64,000 bases of DNA from Acetobacter aceti. Lineage in GTDB: Bacteria; Pseudomonadota; Alphaproteobacteria; Acetobacterales; Acetobacteraceae. A program made the position numbers and the translations under genes. Positions 26,654-35,756 of this stretch are shown one piece after another. The notes below the pieces were generated by a model. The model had not been told where the DNA came from, did not search any database, and was given only the letters and a program-made list of their open reading frames with translations. How positions within the stretch are numbered: position 1 is the first letter of the stretch; each line of letters opens with the position of its first letter. Location of the stretch: positions 2,046,001 through 2,110,000 of the forward strand of contig NZ_CP014692.1 of the NCBI RefSeq assembly GCF_002005445.1. The letters are read 5' to 3'.

Positions 26654-27288
26654 TGTGACGACTGGCCGATTCTGGGCTCGGTTCCGTTCAGCAGCCGGGC
26701 GATATTGGCGCGATGCCTTACGAAAATAATGCAGGCGACCAGCACGCCAGCCAGCGGCTTTTCCGAACCTGAAAAGGAGTGTCCATTCAGGAAAAACAGG
26801 ATGACAGGCATGCAGGCAAAGGCAAGCAGCGCCCCGGCTGAAGAAATGCGGGTCACTTTTGCGCCGACCAGCCAGATAAGGCAGCAGGCCAGACCAGTAA
26901 CCGGCGACAGCGCCAGCACGACGCCCAGCCCCGTGGCCACGCCTTTTCCGCCCCTGAACCCGAGCCAGAGAGGAAAGCAGTGACCAAGCACGGCGAAGAT
27001 CGCTGCCAGTGATGCAGCGCGATCACCGAGTTCCGGCGGCGTCATCACCCATGCGATGAGGACCGCAAGCGCACCTTTCAGGCCATCCAGAAGAAGCGTG
27101 GCGGCAGCGAGCTTCTTGTTACCCGTACGCAGCACATTGGTTGCGCCGATATTGCCTGAACCGATCTGACGGATATCACCCTGCCCGGAGGCGGCTGTCA
27201 GCAGCAGGCCGAACGGAATGCTTCCCAGCATGTAGGAAAGAAGCATCACACCTGCCAGCAAAGTGCCGGGTGACTCGAAAAAATTCAC
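26650..27288 (-). CDS. plsY: Acyl-phosphate:glycerol-3-phosphate acyltransferase
   Basis: PlsY transfers an acyl group from acyl phosphate to glycerol-3-phosphate, starting phospholipid synthesis in the inner membrane. The 212-residue protein has five to six hydrophobic segments and the three conserved loops: SYMLGSIPFGLLL near the N-terminus, GSGNIGATNVLRTGNKK, and GFRGGKGVATGLGV. HRANIARLLNGTEPRIG closes the C-terminus as usual. ATGA overlaps link it to the pyrC-like gene upstream and to dprA downstream. Confidence 0.95.
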   Translation of the reverse strand: MNFFESPGTLLAGVMLLSYMLGSIPFGLLLTAASGQGDIRQIGSGNIGATNVLRTGNKKLAAATLLLDGLKGALAVLIAWVMTPPELGDRAASLAAIFAVLGHCFPLWLGFRGGKGVATGLGVVLALSPVTGLACCLIWLVGAKVTRISSAGALLAFACMPVILFFLNGHSFSGSEKPLAGVLVACIIFVRHRANIARLLNGTEPRIGQSSH

Positions 27289-28604
27289 GCGGCACCTCCG
27301 AAGACCCGACGTCCGTTCTTCCAGGTGCCCAAGACCTTCCCTTCCAGCGCCCTGCCGTCAAACGGCGTATTCTGGGCGTGACCGGGAAGCTCGCCCGCAA
27401 TCACCTGCCACGCGCGGTCGGGATCGAACAGACACAGGTCCGCTGGCGCTCCGGCGACGAGCGTTCCCACAGGCCGGGAACCACCGCGTGCGGCTGCACC
27501 ACTCACGCCGAGCAGAGTTGCCGGTCGGCATGTCAGCAGCGCCAGTGCATCGCTCAGGGACAGGGTGCCATCGTGATAGCGCGTCAGTGTGACGCCAAGC
27601 AGCGTGGCGAGTCCGGTTCCGCCCGCCGAAGCCTGCGCGAACGGCAGACGCTTGTCGTCCGGGTCGCGCGGCGCATGATCGGAAGCGATGGCGTCGATCG
27701 TCCCGTCCGCCAGAGCCGCGCAGATGGCCAGCCGGTCATCCTCGCGACGCAGAGGTGGCGAGAATTTGGCGTAGGTCCGGAAATCACCGATCGCCGTTTC
27801 GTTGAGGTCGAAATACTGCGGAGCCGTATCACAGGTCACACGCACGCCGCGCGCCTTGGCCTGACGGATCAGTTCCACGCCCTCGCCCGTCGAGACATGG
27901 CCGAAATGCAGACGGCCACCGGTCATCTCCACCAGCCGGATGTCGCGGGCGATCATGATCGCTTCCGCCGCTGTCGGAATACCGGGCAGACCAAGACGCA
28001 GGGCCAGTTCACCTTCCGTCGCACAGCCGCCAGCCAGTGTCGGCTCTTCCGGATGCTGCACCACCAGCGCATCGAAAGCCTGCGCGTAGGTCAGCGCCAG
28101 CTTCATCTGACGCGCCGAGGCGATGGCGCGATTACCGTCCGTGAAAGCCACGGCTCCCGCTTCGGACAACAGACCGATCTCGGCCAGTTCCGCGCCCTGA
28201 CAGCCCTTGGTAAGTGCGCCATAGGGCAGGATCGAGACGTAATCCGGCTCCTCACCGCGAAAACGCAGCATCCGCACCATGGCGGGATCATCGATGGGCG
28301 GAGAGCCGGTCGGCAGCACGGCGACGGTCGTTACGCCGCCCGCAAAGGCGGCCCGGGAAGCCGATTTGACCGTCTCACGGTATTCGTGTCCCGGTTCGCC
28401 AATCTCGACACGCATATCGACAAGGCCGGGACAGAGAACGGCGCCCTGCCCGTCTACAATTTCAGCTTCGTCCGGCTTGCCTTCTGAACCGGGCAGATCG
28501 TAGCCCACCACCACGCCGTCACGCACCAGCAGCCGTCCCGGCTTGTCCAGACCGGATGCAGGATCAATCAGACGCACATTTTCGAAAACGGTGCAGGTGC
28601 TCAT
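27285..28604 (-). CDS. Dihydroorotase-like protein lacking metal ligands (PyrC'/PyrX type)
   Basis: The 439-residue amidohydrolase-fold protein is annotated in most genomes as dihydroorotase PyrC. Its active site looks disabled. The usual HxH after 'D-x' near residue 63 is replaced: the text is D63-M-R65-V-E67-IGEPG. The usual 'TPHH' is TAPQYF, and the usual 'DHAPH' is SDHAPRD. HVSTGEG and [10 protein letters not shown] remain. In Pseudomonas a similar inactive PyrC' is encoded beside pyrB and is needed to assemble aspartate carbamoyltransferase, so a scaffold role with the adjacent PyrB is the best inference. An active dihydroorotase must then lie elsewhere. ATGA overlaps join it to pyrB and plsY. 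Confidence 0.85.
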   Translation of the reverse strand: MSTCTVFENVRLIDPASGLDKPGRLLVRDGVVVGYDLPGSEGKPDEAEIVDGQGAVLCPGLVDMRVEIGEPGHEYRETVKSASRAAFAGGVTTVAVLPTGSPPIDDPAMVRMLRFRGEEPDYVSILPYGALTKGCQGAELAEIGLLSEAGAVAFTDGNRAIASARQMKLALTYAQAFDALVVQHPEEPTLAGGCATEGELALRLGLPGIPTAAEAIMIARDIRLVEMTGGRLHFGHVSTGEGVELIRQAKARGVRVTCDTAPQYFDLNETAIGDFRTYAKFSPPLRREDDRLAICAALADGTIDAIASDHAPRDPDDKRLPFAQASAGGTGLATLLGVTLTRYHDGTLSLSDALALLTCRPATLLGVSGAAARGGSRPVGTLVAGAPADLCLFDPDRAWQVIAGELPGHAQNTPFDGRALEGKVLGTWKNGRRVFGGAA

Positions 28605-29560
28605 GACCGGCCTCCACGGGACAGACGGTCAAGCACGGCCATTCGCACGGCGACTCCCATCTCCACCTGTTCGCGGATCACGCTCTGGTCGGAATCCGCA
28701 ATCTGGCTGGCAATCTCCACGCCACGATTCATCGGGCCGGGATGCATGACCAGCGCGCCCGGCTTCGCCAGGTCGAGTCTGCGCTGATCGAGGCCGTAAT
28801 AGCGGAAATATTCGCGGGCGCTGGGGATCAGCCCTCCCGACATCCGCTCTTTCTGAAGACGCAGCATCATCACCACGTCAACGTCACGCAACCCGGTTTC
28901 CATGGAATGGTGCACTTCAACACCAAGGCTCGCCATGGAGCGTGGCACCAGCGTCGGAGGACCGACCAGACGGACCTTGTTCGCCATGGACGTCAGCAGA
29001 TGGATATTGGACCGCGCCACGCGGGAATGGGCGATGTCGCCACAGATGGCGACAGTCAGCCCTTCCAGACGTCCAAGATGACGACGGATGGTCAGCGCAT
29101 CGAGCAGCGCCTGCGTCGGGTGCTCATGCGTGCCGTCTCCGGCGTTGATAACGGCAGCATCAACCTTCTGCGCCAGCAGCGCGGGCGCGCCGGACTGGGA
29201 GTGACGCACCACCAGCAGGTCGGTCCGCATGGCGTTCAGCGTCGCCGCTGTATCGAGCAGGGTTTCACCCTTGTTCACGGATGACTGCGCGACTGACATG
29301 TTCACCACGTCAGCGCCAAGACGCTTGCCCGCCAGCTCGAAGGATGTGCGCGTGCGCGTGCTGTCCTCAAAGAACAGGTTGATGAGCGTACGCCCCCGCA
29401 ACAGATCCCGCGGTGTCTTGCGGGACCGGTTCAGGAGCGCGTAGCTCTCGGCCAGATCAAGAATGGGTTCTATCCGGGAGGGGTGCATCCCCTGAATCCC
29501 GAGAAGATGTCGGTCCGAGGGACCGAAAAAACGGGAGCCCCCGGACGACGCCTCAGCCAT
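28601..29560 (-). CDS. pyrB: Aspartate carbamoyltransferase catalytic subunit
   Basis: PyrB joins carbamoyl phosphate and aspartate in pyrimidine synthesis. The 319-residue protein has the carbamoyl-phosphate loop [20 protein letters not shown], the [15 protein letters not shown] loop with the conserved Lys, the [12 protein letters not shown] segment and the C-terminal [13 protein letters not shown]. Its 3' end overlaps the pyrC-like gene by ATGA, and its 5' end overlaps gltX by eight bases, so all three probably share a message. No regulatory pyrI subunit gene is present, which fits a PyrB-PyrC' holoenzyme. Confidence 0.96.
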   Translation of the reverse strand: MAEASSGGSRFFGPSDRHLLGIQGMHPSRIEPILDLAESYALLNRSRKTPRDLLRGRTLINLFFEDSTRTRTSFELAGKRLGADVVNMSVAQSSVNKGETLLDTAATLNAMRTDLLVVRHSQSGAPALLAQKVDAAVINAGDGTHEHPTQALLDALTIRRHLGRLEGLTVAICGDIAHSRVARSNIHLLTSMANKVRLVGPPTLVPRSMASLGVEVHHSMETGLRDVDVVMMLRLQKERMSGGLIPSAREYFRYYGLDQRRLDLAKPGALVMHPGPMNRGVEIASQIADSDQSVIREQVEMGVAVRMAVLDRLSRGGRS

Positions 29561-30956
29561 TCTGAACGGCCCCTATCCGTGCCAGCACTTCATCACGTCC
29601 CAGCGCCGCCGCCGTGGCGTCGATGCCCGGCGAGGTCGTCGTGCCGCACAGCGCGGCGCGAAGCGGCTGGGCGACTTTGCCGAGTTTCAGGTCATGCTTT
29701 TCAGCGAACAGCTTGAGTGCTTCATGAACCGGTTCCGCCGTAAAAGGCTCGACCACAGCCAGATCACGAGCCAGTTCGCCCAGCATCGTGCAGTTTTCAG
29801 GAGTAAGCTGCTTCTCGGCCTTGGCGTCGAAGGACAGCGGCACCTGACGACCAAGGAACGCGGCGCTCTCCGTCAGTTCGATCAGCGTGCGGGCGCGCTC
29901 TTTGAGACCGGGCATCAGTTCCAGCACGCGCTTGCGGACTTCCGGACCTGTTTCCACACCCTCACGGCTGGCCAGACGCTCCATTACGTCATTGGTCAGA
30001 CGCTCGTCATCGGCTTCACGCAGATAGACGGCGTTGACGTGTTCCAGCTTGGTGTAATCCATGCGCGAGGCCGAGCGGCCCACGCCGGACAGGTCGAACA
30101 GGCGGATCTGCTCGTCACGCGACAGGATTTCCGCATCGCCGTGGCCCCAGCCGAGACGCAGCAGATAGTTGCAGAGCGCTTCCGGCAGATAGCCCATCTC
30201 GCGGAATTCGACGACTGACTGCGCGCCATGACGCTTCGACAGTTTCGCGCCATCGGGACCATGAATCAGGGGCAGATGGGCGAAACGCGGTGCTTCCCAA
30301 CCCATTGCACGATAGATCATCAACTGACGGAAGGTGTTGGTCAGGTGATCGTCGCCACGGATGACGTGGGTGATCTCCATGTCATGGTCATCCACCACAA
30401 CGGCGTGCTGATAGGTCGGCGTGCCGTCGGAGCGAAGGATGATCATGTCATCGAGTTCGGCGTTGGCCACGCGGACCTCGCCCTGCACAAGATCCTCGAT
30501 CACGTTCTCGCCTTCACGCGGGGCCTTGATGCGGATGGCATACGGCGCACCGGCGGGCGCTTCGGAAGGGTCACGGTCGCGCCACATGCCGTTGTAACGG
30601 GGCGGCCTGCCCTCGGCCACGGCGGTCTCGCGCATTTCCTTCAGTTCTTCCGGCGTGCAGAAGCACCTGTAGGCCTTGCCTTCCGCCAGAAGCTGGAGCG
30701 CGACCTCCTTGTGACGCTCCTCCCGCGCGGACTGGAACACGGGTTCACCGTCCCATGTCAGTCCCATCCATCTGAGACCTTCGAAGATCACGTCCACGGC
30801 TTTCTGCGTGGAGCGTTCCTTGTCGGTGTCCTCGATGCGGAGCACGAACTGGCCGCCGCAATGACGGGCATAGAGGAAATTGAAGAGGGCGGCGCGGGCG
30901 TTGCCGATATGCAGCAACCCGGTCGGGGATGGGGCAAAGCGCGTACGAACGGTCAT
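29553..30956 (-). CDS. gltX: Glutamyl-tRNA synthetase
   Basis: GltX charges tRNA-Glu (and in many alphaproteobacteria tRNA-Gln). The protein begins [21 protein letters not shown] with the class I HIGH signature as HIGN. The KMSKS-like motif is KLSKRHG, preceded by [13 protein letters not shown]-terminal anticodon-binding region follows. I use ATG 30956 (467 residues) because the conserved '[11 protein letters not shown]' normally lies right at the N-terminus; an ATG four codons upstream at 30968 is equally possible since neither has a strong ribosome site. It heads the nine-gene minus-strand cluster. Confidence 0.95.
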   Translation of the reverse strand: MTVRTRFAPSPTGLLHIGNARAALFNFLYARHCGGQFVLRIEDTDKERSTQKAVDVIFEGLRWMGLTWDGEPVFQSAREERHKEVALQLLAEGKAYRCFCTPEELKEMRETAVAEGRPPRYNGMWRDRDPSEAPAGAPYAIRIKAPREGENVIEDLVQGEVRVANAELDDMIILRSDGTPTYQHAVVVDDHDMEITHVIRGDDHLTNTFRQLMIYRAMGWEAPRFAHLPLIHGPDGAKLSKRHGAQSVVEFREMGYLPEALCNYLLRLGWGHGDAEILSRDEQIRLFDLSGVGRSASRMDYTKLEHVNAVYLREADDERLTNDVMERLASREGVETGPEVRKRVLELMPGLKERARTLIELTESAAFLGRQVPLSFDAKAEKQLTPENCTMLGELARDLAVVEPFTAEPVHEALKLFAEKHDLKLGKVAQPLRAALCGTTTSPGIDATAAALGRDEVLARIGAVQNG

Positions 30957-31052
30957 GACCGGGTGCATATCACGGAGGCGGAGGCGCGGCTATGGAGATT
31001 TCGGAACAGCCTTCTGAACGCAATGCGTTTGTCTTAACGGATTGAGAACGCA

Positions 31053-32831
31053 TCACGACCGAACTGCGTGTTGCAACCGCACCATTTTCACAAGAGCGAG
31101 CCTCAGGTCCGTGTGATCGCCCGGTACCCGGTCAATGAACCGCAGCAGAACAGGCAGCATCATCTCCCCTCGCGCCTGATCCTTTCTCCACACCCGCAGA
31201 AACACCTGCAACCGACGTGACAGCCCTGCGGAACAGGTTTTGTCCTGTGCCGTCTGCCGCACCTCGATGACATACATACCGACCGTCATGATCGCCATAT
31301 GCTGCGAAAAACGGGCGAAAACCACATCCTCCGGCACATTCCGCGCCGTTCGCACCGTCCGGACCATGCTGTCCGCATTCACGATCAGCCATGCACGTTC
31401 GGATATCATGCTGGTCGGATAGGTCAGGTCGAACAGACACCGCTGCGCCCAGCCAATCGTCCGTCGCAGATGGTCATCAGGTCGGAAGGTCAGCACAAAC
31501 CGGAACATGACAGCGGAGAAAAACACCGCCCCAAGGAATGCGGAGGTGCCGTTCAGGAACGAGACTTCGTCATACCGCCCCATGTTCGCAGGCCCGATCA
31601 GAACGGGCAGAAACATGTTGAAGGAAAAGGCGTGATTGATCAGCCGGGGCGTCCGGGCCGCCAGACCGCCCGCCACCATCGGCACCATCAGCGCGCCAGC
31701 CAGAAGCTCCGGCGACGTCACACCGGGCACCACCAGCACCACAAAAACTGCCGCCACCAGCGCACACAGGAGTGCGCCACGGACAAAGTCGCCTGTCGCC
31801 AGCGTCGGCGTTTCCCGTGTGGCGAGCAGGCCGTAGACCAGCGCGACATAGGACACGAAGGTAATACCGGACGGCCAACCCGTGACTTCCCACAACAACC
31901 ATGCCCCCACGATCCCGGCGGCAGCACGCAGTCCGTTACGCACACCTTCAATCCCCTGTCGCACCGAACGGGATCTAAAGCGGAATCGGTCGCCTCGCAG
32001 GGGAGAAACGATCAGCCGGACATGCTCGTCGGCATGGGCGAGACTGCGCTGAATTGTGGGCCAGCCAGCTTCCGCCCGCCTGCGCGCAAACGCCGCCAGC
32101 AGGGAGGCCAGCGCGGCGCGGGCGTGATCCGCCGCCCGTCCTGCCGCCGGCCCCATCTCCAGCACATCGTATTCAATGCGGGTCGCCGCCGCCATGATGT
32201 CTGCAAGCAACGCCTGCTGTACCGGACGGGAGAAGTCAGCGCCCTGAAGCATGATGCTGGTATGATCAGCAACATGCTTCAGGCGCTTCACGAGTGCGCG
32301 ACGCGCCTTCCCTTCCATGTCCGGCATGAACATCATCGTCGCCACACCTTCGCAGACGATACCGAGCATGATGTAGGTTCCTCGCGCCATCGCCACGGAA
32401 AAGGCGGCGTCCGGATCCGGAATGGCGTCGACCGCGACGATGGCCGTCGTGAAACCGGCCACCAGAAAGCCGTAGCTCCGAAATCCGTCGAAGAAGGTGG
32501 CGCAACCGCAGCACAGACCGATCCACGCGGCCAGACCTGCGAAAAAAATGGCGGCCTGCTGTGGGAAGGACGCGATCAGCGCCACGCCGACGGAACAGCC
32601 GATGATTGTTCCCAACAAACGCCACCGCGCCTTGGAAATCGACTCACCACGCGAGGCTGTGGCGACCACCCAGACGGTCAGGGGCGCCCATTGCGGGCTG
32701 CCAAGCTCCATCCACATGGCGACAAGCAGGGAGAAGACCGCAGCGCAGGACGTCCGTACGGCGAACCCGAGATTCGCCATGGACGGCGCGAAAAGCCAGC
32801 TCCACTTTCGCTCTGCCGTCACCGTTGTCAC
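31053..32831 (-). CDS. FUSC-family inner-membrane exporter (AaeB-like)
   Basis: The 592-residue protein shows two blocks of hydrophobic segments (about residues 20-165 and 310-440) separated by a long soluble region rich in Arg and His. This is the architecture of fusaric-acid-resistance/aromatic-carboxylate exporters such as AaeB. Recognisable text includes WAPLTVWVVATASRGESISKARWRLLGTIIG near the first block. Members export aromatic or other weak acids across the inner membrane, normally with an adaptor of the HlyD type; no adaptor is adjacent here. It follows a LysR gene on the same strand by 115 bp, and a perfect palindrome lies in the gap, suggesting LysR control. Confidence 0.85.
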   Translation of the reverse strand: MTTVTAERKWSWLFAPSMANLGFAVRTSCAAVFSLLVAMWMELGSPQWAPLTVWVVATASRGESISKARWRLLGTIIGCSVGVALIASFPQQAAIFFAGLAAWIGLCCGCATFFDGFRSYGFLVAGFTTAIVAVDAIPDPDAAFSVAMARGTYIMLGIVCEGVATMMFMPDMEGKARRALVKRLKHVADHTSIMLQGADFSRPVQQALLADIMAAATRIEYDVLEMGPAAGRAADHARAALASLLAAFARRRAEAGWPTIQRSLAHADEHVRLIVSPLRGDRFRFRSRSVRQGIEGVRNGLRAAAGIVGAWLLWEVTGWPSGITFVSYVALVYGLLATRETPTLATGDFVRGALLCALVAAVFVVLVVPGVTSPELLAGALMVPMVAGGLAARTPRLINHAFSFNMFLPVLIGPANMGRYDEVSFLNGTSAFLGAVFFSAVMFRFVLTFRPDDHLRRTIGWAQRCLFDLTYPTSMISERAWLIVNADSMVRTVRTARNVPEDVVFARFSQHMAIMTVGMYVIEVRQTAQDKTCSAGLSRRLQVFLRVWRKDQARGEMMLPVLLRFIDRVPGDHTDLRLALVKMVRLQHAVRS

Positions 32832-32918
32832 GTCTGCCCGGTTCCCTGCTCACCCATTGATAATGGCGTTGCTAGCAGACGATAGCGGGAGAAAAGTCCA
32901 AGTCTTTCTTATGATGCA

Positions 32919-32939
32919 ATTATAAGAAGCACTTATAAT
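32919..32939. promoter_or_regulatory. Candidate LysR-type operator upstream of the FUSC gene
   Basis: ATTATAAG-AAGCA-CTTATAAT is a perfect 8-bp inverted repeat with a 5-bp centre. It fits the general T-N11-A form of LysR-type boxes. It lies between the LysR stop (32947) and the FUSC start (32831), about 88 bp before that ATG. Confidence 0.55.
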
Positions 32940-32946
32940 GGCGCTT

Positions 32947-33852
32947 TCAGAGGGTGAGAGCCCTTGTCAGATCCAGCTTGGTCACCGTGTCCCAGACACA
33001 TTGCATGAGTGCGCTCATCAGTGGCTTTCGGAGTCTGATCACCCCCACAGGCACCTCCGGCGAAGGATGCAGACGACGGATATTCAGCCCTGCTCCATCA
33101 CTGCCTGAAGGGAGGGCGGCAATCGGCAGGATGGAGGCCAGCCGCCCCGCTTTCAGTTCTGCGTGCAGCAGTTCAAGCGCATTGGTCTCGAACTGGATGT
33201 CCGGTTTCTTGACCTCCGCCTTCTCGAAAGCATCGTCCACGATCTGACGGCTTTTCATTGACCGGTCAAAAAGACAAAGGGGAAGTCCCGCTGCTTCCGA
33301 CCAGTTGCAAGATGTCCGGCCCGGCAGGCTCACGCCAGAGCCCGCGGCCAGAACATGCTGCTCCCTGTAGAGCGTGTGCTCCTCAAGATTGGGGGAGGTT
33401 GTCTGCTGCTCGAGATAGACCAGTCCCAGATTGAAGCGCTCCTCAGCCAGTCCCAGCATCACTTCGGCGGAAGAGACGACCGTCACTTCCAGATGGAGAG
33501 CCGGAATCACGGCGCGAAGACTTTCCACCAGCAGGGGCGCAATCTGTATGGCGGGCGGCATGACGCCGATGGACAGAGAGCCACCCGCCACATCATGCGC
33601 GAACCCCGCCTCCTGCTTCAGTCCATCCAGCGCCGCCAGACTCTGGCGCGCCCAGGCGACAACGCGTTCGCCCTCCGGTGTAAGGCCAAGAACACGATGT
33701 CGCCGGCGCACGATGGAGACACCCAGTTCGTTTTCAAGCTGCCGGATGGCCGTGGAAAGCGCGGGCTGGGACACGCCGCAATGGGCCGCTGCGCGGGAGA
33801 AGTGCCGGAAGTGGTCAAGAGCGATCAGATAATTCAACTGCCGGAGAAACAT
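32947..33852 (-). CDS. LysR-family transcriptional regulator
   Basis: The 301-residue protein has the N-terminal LysR helix-turn-helix (residues about 3-62: LNYLIALDHFRHFSRAA, CGVSQPALSTAIRQLENELG). A periplasmic-binding-protein-like effector domain follows (about 92-295), with SLSIGVMPPAIQIAPLL at its start. Two cysteines in the effector domain (SCNWSEA, LPLCLFDR) are not in the OxyR arrangement. It is the gene upstream of the FUSC exporter on the same strand, unlike the divergent arrangement usual for LysR genes. Its own promoter region (33853-33911) shows no good palindrome. Ligand unknown; an aromatic or weak acid is plausible from the neighbour. Confidence 0.9.
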   Translation of the reverse strand: MFLRQLNYLIALDHFRHFSRAAAHCGVSQPALSTAIRQLENELGVSIVRRRHRVLGLTPEGERVVAWARQSLAALDGLKQEAGFAHDVAGGSLSIGVMPPAIQIAPLLVESLRAVIPALHLEVTVVSSAEVMLGLAEERFNLGLVYLEQQTTSPNLEEHTLYREQHVLAAGSGVSLPGRTSCNWSEAAGLPLCLFDRSMKSRQIVDDAFEKAEVKKPDIQFETNALELLHAELKAGRLASILPIAALPSGSDGAGLNIRRLHPSPEVPVGVIRLRKPLMSALMQCVWDTVTKLDLTRALTL

Positions 33853-33911
33853 CCGATCTTCCCTTTGTCATTCGTATTCGGTTTTGCGGGGAATAAAATG
33901 TCATAAACGAA

Positions 33912-33941
33912 AAATGCCCGGCTAAGAAAAGCCGGGCATTT
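33912..33941 (-). terminator. Intrinsic terminator after the mctP-type gene
   Basis: AAATGCCCGGCT (33912-33923) pairs perfectly with AGCCGGGCATTT (33930-33941). Read on the minus strand the hairpin follows the symporter stop by about 30 nt and ends in a short T-run plus CG. It separates the symporter from the LysR gene downstream. Confidence 0.8.
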
Positions 33942-33969
33942 CTGACATTACCGTTAAAAGAAGCGGGGC

Positions 33970-35478
33970 TTATCTGGAAGCAACCGCCAGGTTCCGTTGC
34001 GGAACAATCATCGAGACCACTCCCGTCACGATGATGTTAACAACCAGAGCAATCAGTCCCGTTGAAACCAGTTCGGACCAACCACCGATTGCAAGCGTAT
34101 GAACCGGCTTCAGGCCATCGGCCCAGCAGATACCAAGACCAACCACCGTGCCGACAATCCAGCCTGTCAGCATACCGGTGGATGAGAACCGGAATTTTGT
34201 CAGGCCAAAGATCAGCGCCGGGAATGTCTGAAGAATGATCACGCCACCAAGAAGCTGAAGATCGATGGCGAACTTTGCGTTCAGGAACAGCACACAGAGC
34301 AGAGCGCCCAGCTTCACGCCGAGCGCTGCAATCCGGGAGGTCGTCACGCCAGCATAACGCTTCGGCAGGATGTTGTTCGTCAGCAGGTTGGCTGCACCGA
34401 TCGCCATGACAGCGGCCGGAACGAGCGCTCCTACTGCAATGGCAGCGAAAGCAAAACCCGCAAACCAGTCCGGGAACAGTTTCAGAAACAGGTAAGGCAC
34501 CACCATCGAAGACACGGTCGTATCGATGCCCGCGACGTGCGCCATCATGCCGAGCAGGGCGATCAGTCCGAGGACAATGGTGTAGATCGGCAGATAGACG
34601 GCGTTCTGCTTGACCGTATCCGCTGATTTGGCCGCCAGAATGCCTGTCAGCGTATGCGGATACAGGAATGCCGCCAGCGCGGAGGAAAGCGCCAGTGTGG
34701 CGTACGGCATAAGCTGCCCGGCCTTCATGACATGATCAGCATCCGGCATTGCCACCACGTTGTTCATGACATCGAACATGTGGCCATAGCCGCCGAGTTT
34801 GATCGGGATCAGCGTCACGGCGGCGATGACCGCGATGTAGATCATGATGTCCTTGATGAACGCCGTCAGAGCAGGCGCATGCAGACCGCCCATCCATGTG
34901 TAGGCCGCGAGGGAAACAAAGGCGATGATCAGCGGGATCTCACCCGAAAAGCCCAGCGCCTGCACGACGGTACGGATACCGATCAGCTGAAGCGCGATAT
35001 AGGGCATGACGGCGATCAGGCCCGAAAACGCAACGGCCAACTCAAGAGCACGGCTGCCGAAACGTGCCCGGATCATGTCCGCAGCCGTCGCGTGACCGCC
35101 GTCATGGGCGATCTTCCACAGCTTGGGCATGACGACGAAGATGAACGGGTAGACGATGATGGTGTAGGGCAGCGCGAAGAAACCGTAAGCCCCCACCGCA
35201 TAAACCAGAGCCGGAACCGCGATCACGGTGTAGGCCGTGTAGAAATCGCCTCCAACCAGAAACCACGTGACCCAAACTCCGAACTGTCGTCCGCCAAGGC
35301 CCCATTCTTCCGTGCCGTGACCGCCATGTCCTTCGACAGGCGTGGAAGGGGACGATTTCTTTCCGCCGGAAAACCATTTCTTCCAGTGGGAAACCGTGCT
35401 GCCTGCAATGATCGTCACCCCGAAGAACAGGATGAAGACGACGAGCGCAAGCGTATCAGCCGCAGGAATGCCGTTCAT
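33970..35478 (-). CDS. Sodium:solute symporter, monocarboxylate (MctP-like) permease
   Basis: The 502-residue protein has about 13 predicted membrane segments and the SSS-family pattern. After the N-terminal TM there is a cytoplasmic Gly/His-rich insert (VEGHGGHGTEEWGLGGRQFG), and then FLVGGDFYTAYTVIAVPALVY, where family members bind substrate and sodium. Rhizobial MctP takes up lactate, pyruvate, acetate and other monocarboxylates, so a similar role is likely, which would fit the quinone-linked lactate dehydrogenase further along. Substrate is inferred from overall similarity only. A 59-residue DUF3311 protein is encoded directly upstream with an overlapping stop/start, as is usual for this transporter type. 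Confidence 0.85.
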   Translation of the reverse strand: MNGIPAADTLALVVFILFFGVTIIAGSTVSHWKKWFSGGKKSSPSTPVEGHGGHGTEEWGLGGRQFGVWVTWFLVGGDFYTAYTVIAVPALVYAVGAYGFFALPYTIIVYPFIFVVMPKLWKIAHDGGHATAADMIRARFGSRALELAVAFSGLIAVMPYIALQLIGIRTVVQALGFSGEIPLIIAFVSLAAYTWMGGLHAPALTAFIKDIMIYIAVIAAVTLIPIKLGGYGHMFDVMNNVVAMPDADHVMKAGQLMPYATLALSSALAAFLYPHTLTGILAAKSADTVKQNAVYLPIYTIVLGLIALLGMMAHVAGIDTTVSSMVVPYLFLKLFPDWFAGFAFAAIAVGALVPAAVMAIGAANLLTNNILPKRYAGVTTSRIAALGVKLGALLCVLFLNAKFAIDLQLLGGVIILQTFPALIFGLTKFRFSSTGMLTGWIVGTVVGLGICWADGLKPVHTLAIGGWSELVSTGLIALVVNIIVTGVVSMIVPQRNLAVASR

Positions 35479-35654
35479 GACTGTGCTCCCTTTTTCCAGG
35501 CAAGCCAGATCAGAACTGACGTCACGGGGACCCAGGCGAACTGGTACCAGTAGAAGAAAGGAAATCCGAGCAGCATCGGGGTCTGGTGGTTATAGAAGGG
35601 CACCCACAGCAGCCCGACAAAGGGCGCAATGAGCAGGATATTGAAAATTTTCAT
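35475..35654 (-). CDS. DUF3311 small membrane protein, partner of the symporter
   Basis: The product has 59 residues: MKIFNILLIAPFVGLLWVPF at the start, then a short polar turn (YNHQTPML) and a second hydrophobic segment (FPFFYWYQFAWVPVTSVLIWL) ending in KKGAQS. Two membrane helices with the central PFFYWYQ text are characteristic of DUF3311, a small family encoded beside sodium:solute symporters. The TGA stop overlaps the symporter ATG, so the two are translationally coupled. It probably stabilises or assists the permease; direct evidence for the family is scarce. Confidence 0.85.
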   Translation of the reverse strand: MKIFNILLIAPFVGLLWVPFYNHQTPMLLGFPFFYWYQFAWVPVTSVLIWLAWKKGAQS

Positions 35655-35718
35655 TCAGCGACCACTTCTTATTATTCGTGTGTGTGTGTCGGATTTGTTG
35701 ACACTGTAAAATGACCAT

Positions 35719-35741
35719 CGGGAAGTCAATAGAACTTCCCG
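35719..35741. promoter_or_regulatory. Inverted repeat between selO and the DUF3311-symporter operon
   Basis: CGGGAAGT (35719-35726) and ACTTCCCG (35734-35741) form a perfect 8-bp inverted repeat with a 7-bp centre. It lies 15 bp before the selO ATG and about 65 bp before DUF3311 on the other strand. A TTGACT hexamer reading towards DUF3311 overlaps it. With no T-run it is more likely an operator than a terminator. A short CA/GT dinucleotide run lies nearby (about 35680-35690). Confidence 0.45.
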
Positions 35742-35756
35742 TGAAAGCGCGGTTTG

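Noticed and set aside
31299..32885. 528-codon plus-strand frame opposite the FUSC gene, and a similar 489-codon frame opposite ftsK (38767-40236)
   Set aside because: Both are antisense shadows of well-supported genes; their translations are Arg/His/Gln-rich without recognisable motifs or ribosome sites.
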